From: Aquatica leii
Taxonomy: Eukaryota; Arthropoda; Insecta; Coleoptera; Lampyridae
Length of the DNA stretch: 64,000 nucleotides
Assembly: GCA_035610365.1 (NCBI GenBank)
Contig: CM069432.1
Location: forward strand, 75,520,520 to 75,584,519
Direction: 5' to 3'
Below are positions 1 through 11,300 of the stretch, piece by piece. Each line of letters begins with the position of its first letter. Positions within the stretch are counted from its first letter, which is position 1. The notes beneath the pieces were generated by a model. It worked only from the letters and a program-made list of their open reading frames with translations. It was not told the origin of the DNA and made no database searches. A program made the translations under genes and the position numbers.

Positions 1-2
1 TT

Positions 3-225
3 GAAGGTATTTATTCACCAGTGGCAAAACTTTGTACATTTAGAGTGATGCTAGTTATAGCAGCAAAACTAGGTATACAAGTTTATCATATGGACGTTCA
101 GAGTGCATTTTTACATGGTGACATATCAGAAGATGTGTACATGTCATTACCTGGCAAAAACAAAAGTACCAGTACAACTGTGTGTATATTAAACAAATCA
201 ATATATGGTCTTAGGAAGTCAATGA
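3..225 (+). pseudogene. Ty1/copia reverse transcriptase fragment
   Basis: The reading frame is open from the window edge and reads as the Ty1/copia reverse-transcriptase core: SPVAKLCTFRVMLVIAA, then the catalytic-aspartate block HMDVQSAFLHGDISEDVYM, then the conserved NKSIYGLRKS block. Homology stops near 225, and a stop codon follows at 273-275. Only about 75 residues of a pol polyprotein of well over 1000 residues are present, so this is a truncated remnant that may continue to the left of the window. No LTR is seen on the right side. It is not expected to make an active enzyme. Confidence 0.85.
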
Positions 226-842
226 CGGTGATTTGTTCAATAGTAAACATTGTGAAATGTTATTACCTAATATAAAATAACAAAAATTAGACCTCAAAAT
301 TAAAGTTGTTATTCAGTACTTACCAACAGAAACACATAAGGTGCTGAATAGTTATAATTATAACTATTCTAGAAAATAAAAAATTGAGAATAAGAAAAAC
401 AACGAAAAATTATACCCGATGTCAACAAAACGTCAAACGAGAATGTCAAAAAATGTTACTAAACGGTAACACCTGTGGTTATACTACCAACCTAAAACAA
501 TGTTGATGCTCAACTCATAGATCACGTAGGAAATTTGTTTTAGTGAAGGCCCTGTACAAGGACTTTATAAATGGTTTGATCTTACGTGACATATATGTTA
601 GGCAACCAACATTGCTTGGATTCGTATAACTTAAACAAATTACTAAATAAAAAAATTGTTTTGTAACCTCTAAATTAAGGTTAAATAATTCATTAATAAC
701 GGTAGCACATTAATAACAATACATGTTTATTTGAAATAAAAATAGGTAATAATAATTCTTTAAAATTTATATAGATGGAACAGTGGATCTTTGCAATTAG
801 GGGCGCCAAAACATTCGTGTGAATCCTAGAAAAAAAAACCTT
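226..842. other. intergenic, no gene seen
   Basis: AT-rich sequence after the copia fragment. I see no open frame with family resemblance, no RNA gene and no clear repeat pair here. Confidence 0.5.
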
Positions 843-844
843 TA

Positions 845-2006
845 GAAACGAAACTCGTATGAATAAGGTTAAAAATTATTTAATAGCTTGTAGATCAGAC
901 ACTTGGCGCTAGTGTTTTAATTTGTAATTTAGCGGTAAATTTAAATTCCATATGTTAAATGTTTTGTATCTTTATTAACTACAATAAATTATTTGGATCT
1001 ATTGACATAATTATAGAATTTCGATACATCAAATTGACAATTATAAAAAAATAAATTTTATAGTTTTTGAAAATGATATAATTATGTCAATACATTGAAA
1101 TAGCTGTAGTTAACTAAAAAAAAATAAAAAATAAGTCAAATGTGGTGATACGAAAGAGGGTATATTCTCTTTGATGATAACATATTACAATGGTGAAGTT
1201 TAAGGAATACTTCATACATTACTTACTTAGTCTAATTTGAAGGTACCATCTACACGAATCTGTATATAAAAACATAAATCACTTCACATAATTTCTAATC
1301 TGATTAATACATTTTATGTAACAGAAATAGCAACCTCAAGTAGTCACGAGTTCATTAAATGTAATACTTAGCTTTACCAGTTTTTAACTTCTCTGAGATT
1401 TATAAAGTATATACTGTGTCACAAATGCCATCAAATTACTATTTGTTACATTTCTGTAATGATTTAAGTTCTCGTATAGTACAATCCTTCAATAGTAAAA
1501 CAATAAATGTTAATTTAACATGTGCAATAATTAATATAATTTTTGTAAAAGTAACAGGAACAAATTATGGCATATACTTTGAAAAATGCTATTGTATAAA
1601 GCAATTATGTGCAGCAAAATTTCAAACTCCAAAACTCCAAATTAATATTTTTCTTATACACTCACCAATGAAACTACACTAACAATACAAATAACACTAG
1701 GTAATACTGTGGTAATACAGTCGTTCTATACACTATAGGTACTATATACACTATACTTAACAACAAAACAAACTTCAGTTTCTTAAAACACCAAAATAAC
1801 AGAAACAGCAAAGGCGCGCAAAACTAATAAAATTTAGGTAATGATGACGTTTATGAATGACGTTAAAACGTTTACCGCGTTTTTTCAAAAAGACTTCGTA
1901 AATTTCGAATGATATCGAAAACTATCGAACTAAAAACACTAGCGCCAAGTGTCTGATCCACAAACTATTAAGTAATTTTTAATCTTGATCATACAAGTTT
2001 CGTTTC
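845..2006. mobile_element. TA-flanked non-autonomous element with ~74-bp inverted repeats
   Basis: Left arm 845-918 and right arm 1933-2006 are inverted copies of one another with about 90% identity. Both begin GAAACGAAACT at the outer end and end with the block containing CACTTGGCGCTAGTGTTTT. TA dinucleotides sit directly outside each arm (843-844 and 2007-2008), as expected for TA target-site use by the Tc1/mariner superfamily. The 1-kb interior has no transposase-like frame; the 88-codon frame at 1416-1682 matches nothing I know. The superfamily is inferred from the TA flanks only. Confidence 0.7.
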
Positions 2007-2008
2007 TA

Positions 2009-3050
2009 TATGGTGTGAATCAAGATTTAAGACTAAAGTCAAATTAGCACTTACATAAGTATATTTGTAATTTTTAATGTCAAAGAAAATTGAGGTTATA
2101 TAGAAAATTCGACAGGATAAATAAAAAAATTCTCTAAACATCTAATTCTTTATCAGTGACATTTAGCTTTTCCTGTCAATGATTTTGCACAGTCATTTTA
2201 TGAAAGTACTAAATATTAAAATTATGCAAAAAATAAAAATAGAAAAAACTTGTTAAATATGTAAACAGATATGAAAAACATGAATGTTTTAATGTTCATT
2301 ACTCTAATTATTCAGAACTTGAATCATCGTTAAAATTAATAATGATTGGTTCAATCTCATGATGATGACCTGTATAAGTTAATAACTTTGAATTAATAGG
2401 ACGTCTTTATTTAGCTTGGCAATTACATTTGAATTTAAATTGTTAAGTTACAATCATTTTGATTTCTTTTTGGTGTAACGTCAACTTACGATCCAAAGAT
2501 ACTAACTTTAAAAAAACTAACATTACTAAAATTCGTGTAAGAACTTTCCAATTCTTTCACTGATTTTAGTGTGAGAACTGCTAATTCTTATGTCAAAAAA
2601 AAATTCATATAGTTTTAATCTTACGTCTTGAACACATTTTCTGTTTCCTTTTGTAAAAAACGTCAAAAGATGAATAACCATATATCGGGATTGACTATTC
2701 AATTGATTGCCAGGCAAAACCTAAAATCATAATTTAAATTAATTTTAAAAAAAAACTAAAATTAACACCCAGTATTGAATGCAGTTGTTCTTATAAGAAC
2801 AGATTTCTTGAAGTAATAGAAAACAGCAAGAATCAATTTTTACTAGCAAAGATATAAAATAACACGAAAATACAAATGATACACAAATGTCATTTACTAT
2901 TTACGTTTTAAACTTTGCACGTGCTTATATTACTCTAATCACATTAGTGTAGTACAAATGTATGTTTAATAATCGACAAATGGGTATTGTATCCTTTTTC
3001 ATCTTCAACTTTCCCTAATAACGCATTTGGCTCTATCCTTGTTATAATCT
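2009..3050. other. intergenic, no gene seen
   Basis: AT-rich sequence between the inverted-repeat element and the mariner-like remnant. No supported feature. Confidence 0.45.
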
Positions 3051-3059
3051 GAAATTAGA

Positions 3060-3420
3060 AACCCTACTACAATAACGTCCGCCGTCCCAACTATAACTGA
3101 CGTTCAATATGTTGTTTTTCAGCTGCGATCCATGTGTTAACTCTTCTCTTTAAATTCTGGAAAACGTTAGGAAGCTCATCTACTGTAATATTTCAAATAC
3201 CATCAGTAATTGCATGTCTATAATATTGCGTAGCTAATGTTTATGTGTTTTTTAAATATCCGTAAAGGTAAAAATCTAATCGCGTAAGATCTGGAGATCC
3301 TAAAGGGTATAACCCTTGGCTTTATATTCTTTTATTAAAAAATCTTGAATAAATTCAATTGTAAATCGACTAAGTACAAGCCGTTGCATTGTCTTGCTGA
3401 AAGTAATCAAATTAAAGTTT
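3060..3420 (-). pseudogene. Tc1/mariner-like transposase C-terminal remnant
   Basis: Read on the minus strand the segment contains DYFQQDNATACT near 3405, then GSPDLTRLDFYLYGYLKNT near 3270, then a C-terminal block ending AAEKQHIERQ near 3105. These match the second catalytic aspartate region and the SPDLTPLDFFLWGYLK signature of Tc1/mariner DDE transposases in insects. At least four stop codons lie in the frame, and the N-terminal half, including the DNA-binding domain and first catalytic residue, is not visible. It is a decayed fragment with no activity expected. Confidence 0.75.
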
Positions 3421-3739
3421 GTTGTCATCTAGCTGCTTGAAAAATAGGTCCAAAATATTACAGTAATGTTCTACGGTTACAGTGCTGTAAAAAAATATTG
3501 AACCAATTACTCTTCTTTTTTTACACAAAAAATACAAAGGTTTAATAAACAGTTTTGTAAAATAGAAACGGTTTGAGAAATATTGACAATCGTTTGAATT
3601 TTTCCCAAATTTATTTAATTTTTACAATAGAGGATTTCGCTAAAAATATGACCTTGAAACAAGATACAACCTTTACCCCATAGATAAAAAAGTTGGCGTG
3701 GTCACCACATGACTTTCCTATAAGAAATGATAAAGGAAT

Positions 3740-3985
3740 GTCTGGCAATTACATCCACTTCCGGTTTCTTTATCAGACCCATCTTTTGATGGAACCGAGA
3801 GAATATGAAAAGCCAGCTGCATACCAAATTTCAAGTTACTAGGACTTTTAATTCGAGAGTTATTGTGGGTACAATTTTTTTGTCAAAAATATTTTTTTCT
3901 GATTCAGGAGACGTTGAAACGTGAAACTATGCAAAAAACATTTTTTTGAAAAAAAATTGCGATCGCTATATTTTTCTTATACTTT
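3740..3985. repeat. dispersed repeat family A, copy 1
   Basis: The block with TTTCAAGTTACTAGGACTTTT and, further right, the GACGTTGAAACG segment recurs at 9365-9615 and in part at 9785-9925. It contains no coding frame. Being next to LINE remnants it may be an untranslated part of a retroelement, but that is a guess. Confidence 0.7.
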
Positions 3986-4032
3986 TTATTTACTAATTTT
4001 TCTACTTGGAATCGAACAATTTATTTTACTGC

Positions 4033-5605
4033 TTTTAATTTAGGTTTAGAAAAAATAGATCCACTACTGAAACCCTTACTTATTTGGTAAATAACATATT
4101 AGAATGTTTTGAAGCGGGAGAGCACTCAGTAGTTACATTTATAGATGTAACTAAGGCATTTGATTGCGTTTGCCATGACATCCTAGTCGAAAAAATTCAT
4201 TGTTTTTATAAATTCCATGCTTCAAGTGTTAATTTAATTGCCTCTTACTTAAAGAATAGCTATCAATGTGTTAGTGTCAACGGAGCCGTTTCTGAAAGAC
4301 TACCTATTCATACCGGAGTTCCACAGGGATCAATTTTTGGTCCTCTATTATTCCTAATCTATATTAACGATTTACCCTTGTTCCTTAATAAAGACATCAA
4401 ATGATTATTATATGCAGATGATGTAGCACTTATTAATAAGAACTCGGAAGTAAATCTTGCCAGCGAACAAAGAAATTCAAAATTGGTGCAATGCGAATAA
4501 ACTTGTTCTCAACACATCAAAAACAATTAAGGCGATTCTTTCTTTATTCTACAAATCCAAATCATACTCTGGTTCGTAAAGAAAACATTCACGTCGTCAA
4601 CGTAAGCCAACATCTCCAGTGAAATAGAGGCCAAAGAATCTGCTGTAGCTTACCCGACAAAGACGGAAGACAAAAGAGACAGCATTTAAACGTTGCTTTT
4701 TGAGAAAATAAGGGGTACTTTCAAAGTGATATTGCCGACATAAAATGCAATGCTCGTCTTAGTGCTGATGCAGATTTGTTAATAAAGGTTAAATGTAAGT
4801 CGCTTGATTATTTTTATTTAATAATTTTAACACAAGACATTGAAAACAAATGTGAATTTTAATGTGTTTTTGTCGTATTTTTGGGATTTTTTTGTGGGAA
4901 TAACTATCACTTTTGTGGCCAAGTCAAGCAATTAGCGACCTTTAGTTATACTTAGCATACATGTGTTTTTTTCCCATTAGATTTGATGATTTCGTTTTGC
5001 TGTAGAGTCTAACAAAAAATGGGGATAATTTTGCCTGATTTTACATTAGAAAGAATCCCCTTAATATCGCTTTCTCGCTAACATCTAGGGACATAATCTA
5101 TAAACATTCTAATACGAAATTCTTAGGTTGTATCCTCGAAAACCGCCTTAATTTTAATAAGCACTGCAACTCGACAATCCTTAAACTTAGTCGTAATTTT
5201 TTTCTTCTGAGAAAATTGGCAATGAATACCTCAATCAATGTCGTAATAAATGTTTATTTCGCACTAATTCATAGTATTTTAAATTATGGTGTTCTGTTAT
5301 GGGGTTACTCTTCATCTTGGCAGTCTGTTTTCAGAACGCAACGTAAAGCCATTCAAATTATTGCTGGTATAGATCAGCGTGCTGATTGCAAACAAGCCTT
5401 TTAATGTTTAAAAATATTAACATTGCTTTGTATGTATATTCTTGAGTGCCTATGCTATATTAAAAACAACACTGATCCGGTTAGATATCAGTCTGATATA
5501 CATGAAAGCAATACAAGGGGTAAAAACGATCTAAGAGTTATATATCGAAGATTAAAAATGGTCATTTATACAAATCTCAAAAATTTTTTAACTGCCTTTC
5601 AATAA
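4033..5605 (+). pseudogene. Jockey/CR1-type LINE reverse transcriptase, interrupted
   Basis: The frame enters with FRKNRSTTETLTYLV near 4045, followed by TFIDVTKAFDCVCHD (RT motif A), GVPQGSIFGPLLFLIYINDLP-type motif B near 4315-4380, and YADDVALI (motif C) near 4410 just past a stop codon at 4402. About 500 bases of unrelated sequence follow (see 4543-5045). Thumb and C-terminal sequence then resume near 5105 with HSNTKFLGC, then NYGVLLWGYS, VFRTQRKAIQIIAG and LYILECL-like blocks to 5605. Stops and frame changes show it is dead. The endonuclease domain is missing, as usual for a 5'-truncated LINE copy. The tail ends in TTA repeats near 5819-5845. Confidence 0.85.
4543..5045. other. unrelated insert within the LINE
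   Basis: LINE homology breaks off after the motif C block near 4540 and returns near 5050-5105. The interior does not read as reverse transcriptase in any frame. No clear terminal repeats or target duplication could be fixed, so it may be a later insertion or a chimeric junction. The boundaries are approximate. Confidence 0.5.
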
Positions 5606-5609
5606 GTAT

Positions 5610-5850
5610 AAAATTGTTGCCACCTAAAAAATATAAAAACAAAATAAAATCATTTTTAATTTCGCATGCATTCTACAATTATGAAGAATTTTTAAAGTAC
5701 CCTATGAAGAAAATAAATATACAATCTGTTTTTAATTAATTTATCTGACATGTAACGTGAAAACTTAACTTTATATTTATTCTTTTGACGACTGTAAGTA
5801 CTATTGTACTTCACTAATAAATTATTATTATTATTGTTATTATTTTTTAT
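5610..5850 (+). other. LINE 3' untranslated region and TTA tail
   Basis: Noncoding sequence that follows the LINE frame and ends in ATTATTATTATTGTTATTATT at about 5822-5845, a microsatellite-type 3' tail used by several LINE clades. Confidence 0.5.
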
Positions 5851-5869
5851 TTATTTTATTTTATTTCAA

Positions 5870-6965
5870 GAGGTGGTTCGTCTAGCGCCCCTGCACTGCG
5901 GTCTCCTTGGTGCTTTTGTGCACCTCTGATTTTTTACTCCCTCGTCAGTTCTGTTTCGTCAATGATGTCCAGAAGTTTATTCCAAGAGGCTTTTTTCCAC
6001 TCATCATCGGTCAGCTTTGGTTTTCCGAGAATCGTTGTGAGTTGCATTTGATACGCTTCGCATTTGCACAGCAGATGCTGCGGAGTCTCGTCGTCCTCCA
6101 AGCATCCGCGGCATAAAGGGCTGATTTGCAGTCCCATTTGATGCATATGTTTGTTAAGGCCACAGTGCCCTGTAATTAGTTCCGTGAGTTTCCTTAATTT
6201 TCGTCGACTCATGCTTGACAGTGCAGTTTGAGTATTTAATTGTGGCTCTGTAAGGAACATTTTTGTGTGCCTCATATCTGAAGAGTTTTTCCATTATTTT
6301 TTATGCTCCGCTGCAAGTTTGCTGCGAATTATTTCTTTTCCGGTCTTGTATGGGATTCCGAAAACGGGTTCAGGTCCGGTATATGTCCCTGTTGTGCCCT
6401 TTTTGGCTAGTGCGTCCGCCATTAGGTTACCCTTTACCTTCTGGTCTTTTGGTATTCAGATGAGCTGCACTCGTTGGCGAGTTGCCAATGTTTCCAGACT
6501 GCTTATGCGTGCCATAATCAGTTTGGACTTTATTACTGGTGATTTTAGCGCCAGTAGTGCTGCTTGGCTGTCAGACATGATCGATATCGGCCCATTTGTG
6601 TATGATTTCGAGTCGATAATGTTCCTGACACACCAGTCAATAGCAGCAACTTCAGCTTGGAAAGCGGATGCATATTTACCCAAAGTCAGCGAAAATTGCT
6701 TCCCATGGTGCTTGCCTCCATATACTCCTGCTCCGGTACCGTTGCGATTTTTGACCCCATCTGTGTACCAGATAGTTCCTTTAACCGCGCCCGGGTAAAT
6801 GTTTTTTGTCCATTCGTCTCGTGACGGTATTATCACTTTAAATTTCTTTAAAATGTGATAATTTTTTGTGAAGTCGGATCTCATAGTTAAGATCGTTTCT
6901 TCACGCAGCACGTTGTATATGCCCGGTTTGTTTTTCCCGGTGTTATTATTATTATTATTATTATA
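5870..6965 (-). pseudogene. LINE ORF2 3' end: RNase H domain and C-terminal zinc-knuckle
   Basis: On the minus strand the order is: a linker up to IPSRDEWTKNIYPGAVKGT, RNase H start TIWYTDGVKNRNGTGAGVYG near 6765, SDSQAALLALKSP near 6560, the closing block NLMADALAKKGTTG plus GPEPVFGIPY near 6400-6340, then LTELITGHCGLNKHMHQMG and CRGCLEDDETPQHLLCKC near 6180-6060. This domain order is that of Jockey/R1-type LINEs with a C-terminal RNase H. Frames change near 6456 and 6276, so it is broken. The reverse transcriptase is absent (5' truncation). Its 5' edge abuts a run of TTA repeats at 6944-6964. Confidence 0.85.
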
Positions 6966-7128
6966 GGAAAGTAAAAAGGTAGAGATGTGCAAATGCGTGT
7001 TAAAAAATTGGAAACAAAATAAGACTACTAGCTCTGACGTTGCAGTAATTGGAATTAAATTTTTATGGAGGGAAATTTAAATGTCATTTTGTATTTTTAT
7101 ATAGAATAAAATTATATGATAAAAGAAA
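6965..7128. repeat. dispersed repeat family B, copy 1
   Basis: This ~165-bp block, with GTGCAAATGCGTGTT near its start and TAAAATTATATGATAAAAGAAA at its end (split here for length), recurs at 9625-9782 with small differences. Both copies flank the P-element-like remnants on the same side, so the segment was probably duplicated together with them. Confidence 0.75.
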
Positions 7129-7805
7129 GCCATTTATTTCAAATAAATACATGTACTACAGCAAGAAGTATATAAATACAACGTAACATTAATAAATACG
7201 AAACTAAAAAAAACAATACATATACTTAACACAAAACATAATCCAACAAACCTGTAGTCGTTTTTTCTTCTCTTTCCTGGTAAAAAAATTAATTCAAGTA
7301 AGTTGTATTTTGTTTTCTTCCTTAGTTTAAACCTAATGCCATTTCTTTAGAAATTTTCGATGAGATCAATTCAAGTAGTCCTCTAGGGTTTCCAAGGCCC
7401 AAACATGAAAATTAAAAATTGAATTGGAAATGTCGAAAATGTTATTTTTTCTACCTAATAAGGAATGTATGTTTCTTTCTAATATCCGTATAAAATTTGC
7501 GAATATATAACAGTGACGACACAGAAACAATTTTAACACAAATTTCTTCATAATGAACCGAACACGAAATAAAACTAAAATCGACCTTTTCACGAATGAA
7601 TTTTGTTCCAAATGTGTAAAATATAACTGATTTTAGTTAAGCAGTGGTAACAAATATCATAAATACGGCATAAACAAATAAAAAAGGAAAATTTAACATA
7701 TTTAAGATGACTTTCACTTTGATCATATTAAGAATTAGATGTTAAAACATCGTGTAAATATGATGAGGTTGTAAACTAAGAAAAATTAAAGAGAATTTTC
7801 ACAAA
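7129..7805. other. intergenic, no gene seen
   Basis: AT-rich. The 81-codon minus-strand frame at 7366-7611 has no family resemblance and low complexity; I do not call it a gene. Confidence 0.4.
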
Positions 7806-9170
7806 TCACAATCCGGTATGCCAATTTTTTTTTAAGATAAAACCGCAGACATAAGTCACAGCCTGACTCAAAGCCAAATCGATATTATTGGGTGCTATTG
7901 GAAATTCCAATGACAACAACTCGTCATTGTGAGAAATAATAGAAAAGTTAAGAGAGCAAGTTAAAAAATTTCTGAGATTTTCCAAGGCGACCGATGAATC
8001 TGTGTCACAATTTGAACCTCGAGTTTGAACACTAACTAAATTATAGAGAATGCAAGTCTTAAGACAAGAAGTAAATTTATAACAATATGGATTTGTATGA
8101 CCTACTCCGCATTGACAAATAGCACTAAATAAATTTACAGGTTCCTGATTCAAACAACGAGTTCGCAGAAATTGAAAACCAGTCTTTTGACAAACATCCC
8201 AAACCTTCAAAACACTTCTAATTGTTAAAACAAATTTTTTTTACATTTTGAGAATCGAAGAACTTTGTTTAAACTCTTATCAATAAAAGTCCAACCTTTA
8301 ATTTTTTGTAACATTTCGTAGAAGAATGCAACATGACCACTATTTTGACTTATAACCTTTTACCGTGAATTCTTTTTACTATTGTACTATTTACACTATA
8401 GATTAGAGTATCAACAAGACCAATAAATTTTGATGTATGGGCAGCTTCCGATGGTAAATTTCCATTAGAAGCAGCACTCTCAAGTGCACAAGCAACTGAA
8501 TAACTTAAGGTGCGAGCAGCAATAGAAACCTTCATTTTAATTGGAATATTTTTTGAATGAAAATAATGACTCACTTTCCAAAAATATTGAAGTTTGTTCT
8601 TTGAATCAGTTTCGTAGGAATCGATGATGTGATTTCACTTAGGTTTTACCTTATCAAACCGAATGTTATAATAAGATTTCTGATATTTTTCAGAAGATGT
8701 GGTGGATCATGAAAAGCAACAACTTTTTTATAATTAACATTAAAATATGAGCCAGGTCTATCAGAACGGTCTTCTTGGATTAACAGTGAAAGAGCTGCAG
8801 CATTCGTTGTACCATGATCACATACAACTGTGACCATCGTTATAGTTATGTCTTGAATATTGGAAATGATTTCCTTGATTAACCGACTACTTAATCTTCG
8901 CGAATGTCATAAGTGAAATTATTTGATAAAGATATTTCGTCAACCACTAAAACACAAAATCGATTCAACCTGTTCATATCTTACGATTGTGTAATTTTTT
9001 GAATCAATTGATATTAATGCTTGTATTAAAAGGAACGCCACGGAACAAAGACTGCAATGTACTGTGATATGGTAATTTATGAAAATGTCTACCAGGACCT
9101 TTTTTATATAAAGCTAAAGCAAAGATTTTGTCACGAATTGTCCAATTAGGGCGTTTTTTATTAGCATTAC
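7806..9170 (-). pseudogene. P-element/THAP9-like transposase, decayed copy 1
   Basis: Reading right to left: a block near 9150-9000 (KKGPGRHFHKLPYHSTLQSL), then LIKEIISNIQDITITMV and VVCDHGTTNAAALSLL near 8870-8780, which fits the first catalytic aspartate of P-type transposases, then VAFHDPPHLLKNIRNLI near 8720 (second conserved D-x-x-H-L-x-K block), then KMKVSIAARTLSYSVACAL near 8540-8470 and a C-terminal part at 8210-7806 ending VTYVCGFILKK. Frames change near 8640, 8350 and 8210, and no N-terminal THAP zinc finger is seen. The family assignment rests on these motif blocks; the copy is inactive. Confidence 0.75.
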
Positions 9171-9364
9171 GAAATTATTATTTTTAACGTATGTTGCTTT
9201 TCATTCAAGATATAATTTTTTTTTAAAAAAAAAAACGTCTCAGGCAGGATTCAAACCTAGCATATATTTGTTAATTTATTTTAAATTATAAATAAAATAT
9301 GTGTATAAGAGACTGTAAAAATAATTCAAATAATTTATATACGTACTAAATTATACAAGAAAAC

Positions 9365-9615
9365 TGTTAAAAATGGCGGATACACTCACTTTTGCTTTCT
9401 TTATTAGATCCATCGTTTGATAAAACCGATAGAATATATAAATAAAATTCAAATTACTAGGATTCGAGCGTTCTTGTGGGTACATCGTACACACACACAG
9501 ATACAAACACACACACAAACACCCATTTTTTTGTCAAAAATTCTGATTCAGAAGACGTTGAAACGTAAAATTATGCAAAAATAAAATTTTGAAAAAAAAT
9601 TACGATCGCTGAATT
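9365..9615. repeat. dispersed repeat family A, copy 2
   Basis: Related to 3740-3985: it shares the ATTACTAGGA block, the GACGTTGAAACGT block and the GATCGC end. A short CA-rich microsatellite (9489-9526) lies inside it. Confidence 0.7.
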
Positions 9616-9624
9616 TTTTTTATG

Positions 9625-9782
9625 GGAAAGAAAAAAGGTAGAAATGTGCAAATGCGTGTTCAACAATTGGAAACAAAATAAGACTACTAGAGCTGACATT
9701 GCAGTAATTGAAATTTTATGGAAGAAAATTTAAATGTGGTCATTTTCTATTTTTATATAGAATAAAATTATATGATAAAAGA
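9625..9782. repeat. dispersed repeat family B, copy 2
   Basis: Second copy of the block at 6965-7128, with several small indels. Confidence 0.75.
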
Positions 9783-9784
9783 AA

Positions 9785-9925
9785 CTGTTAATAATGGCAG
9801 ACACACTCATTTCTGTTTTTTTTGTCAAACCCATCTTTTGATAAAACCGAGAGGATATAAAAACCCAGCTCCACACCAAATTTCAAGTTACTAGGACTTT
9901 TGGTTCGAGAGTTATCGTGGGGATA
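9785..9925. repeat. dispersed repeat family A, copy 3 (partial)
   Basis: Matches copy 1 from the CCCATCTTTTGAT block through the CAAGTTACTAGGACTTTT block; the distal GACGTTGAAACG part is missing. Confidence 0.7.
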
Positions 9926-9987
9926 TCCAAAGATAATGTAAGAAAGATGCAGCACTTCGTGTATAAACAAGTCAAAAAAACTGGTGT

Positions 9988-10600
9988 TTAGATTAGAGTA
10001 TCAACAAGACCAATAAATTCTGATGTATGGGCAGCTTCCGATAGTAAATTTCCACTAGAAACCGCACTCGAAAGTGCACAAGCAACTGAATAACTTAAGG
10101 TGCGAGCAGCAATAGAAACCTTCATTTTAATTGGAATATTTTTTGAATTAAAATAATGACTCACTTTCCAAAAATATTGAAGTCTGTTCTTTGAATCAGT
10201 TTCGTAGCAATCCATGATGTGATTTTACTTAGGTTTTACCTTATCAAACCGAATGTTATAATAGGATTTCTGATATTTTTCAGAAGATGTGGTGGATCAT
10301 GAAGAGCAACAACTTTTTTATGATTAACATTAAAATATGTGCCAGGTCTATCAGAACGGTCTTCTTGGAATAACAGTGAAAGAGCTGCAGCATTCGTTGT
10401 ACCATGATCACATTTTAGGAATCAATTGATATTAATGCCTGTATTAAAAGAAACGCCACGGAACAAAGACTGCAATGTACTGTGATATGGTAATTTATGA
10501 AAATGTCTACGAGGACCTTTTTTATATAAAGCTAAAGATTTTGTCACGAATTGTCCAATTAGGGCGTTTTTTATTAGCATTACGAAATTAGAACTCCAAA
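9988..10600 (-). pseudogene. P-element-like transposase, decayed copy 2 (partial)
   Basis: This segment repeats parts of copy 1 at high identity: 9988-10410 corresponds to 8390-8830, and 10410-10600 corresponds to 8998-9190. The intervening ~170 bases of copy 1 are deleted, fusing the CDHGTTNAAAL region to the upstream GPRRHFHKLPYHSTLQSL block. The C-terminal third of the transposase is absent. It keeps the SHYFNSKNIPIKMKVSIAA block. The shared flanking repeats A and B suggest a local segmental duplication followed by deletion. Confidence 0.75.
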
Positions 10601-10759
10601 AATTGCAAACCAACGGCATAATTATATTAATTACGATTATAGTAATTTCATAAAAAATAAGAATAAAAAGAAAACACATTTTTACTTAAGAATAGCCACG
10701 TTGATAAATACATAAATAACTAGCAAGTTATTCAAGCAAGATGATAGAAACAATGAGGA

Positions 10760-11300
10760 GGAGATTGGAAAATTACACTTGCGCTGGAGTAGGATACCAT
10801 ACCGAGATTTTTAAACAAAGAAACTACATACTAAACATGAAATCGGAGAGAACCGGTCTATTTATCTACTTTTACAAATTGTATCGAGTAATGATATCTG
10901 ACATGATGGTTTTAAATTTCACTAGGTACTAAAGTGGAAATCGTTGGGACTGAATAAGGAAATAACTTTAGCGTAAACCTGGACTGTCTAGCAGCCGTAT
11001 TCAAGCAAAAATGACTGCGTTTGTGCTCAAAAAATGATTAAGAGCCAATACCGATAGCCAAGTAACAACGAAAGTTTTAGACTCAGTAACAATACGATTA
11101 GTACTATTTGAAGCTATTTAATTTTTTTTTAGCCGACCGTTGCCTTACAATGTACATCGAGGAAACGAGAAAGCAGACCTATTAACAAAAAAACAAAAAT
11201 TCTTCTAATAGGGCCTGAGCCAACCTTTGGTCTAACATATAATATAGGGGAAGATAAAAAACTTATTAAGACAAAAGCATACCTCACATTGGCTGATAGT
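10760..11300 (+). pseudogene. LINE RNase H domain remnant
   Basis: Fragments in changing frames read as an RNase H domain like that at 5870-6965: CAGVGYHTEIFKQRNYILN near 10780, TDSQVTTKVLDSVT near 11045-11090, the closing HRGNEKADLLTKK near 11160-11190, and GPEPTFGLTYNI near 11212-11245. The last two blocks line up with ADALAKKGT and GPEPVFGIPY of the minus-strand LINE, so both come from the same or sister families. Many stops; inactive. Confidence 0.7.

Noticed and set aside
6265..6798. Plus-strand 177-codon frame as a gene
   Set aside because: It is the antisense of the LINE RNase H domain; the minus-strand reading has clear motifs.
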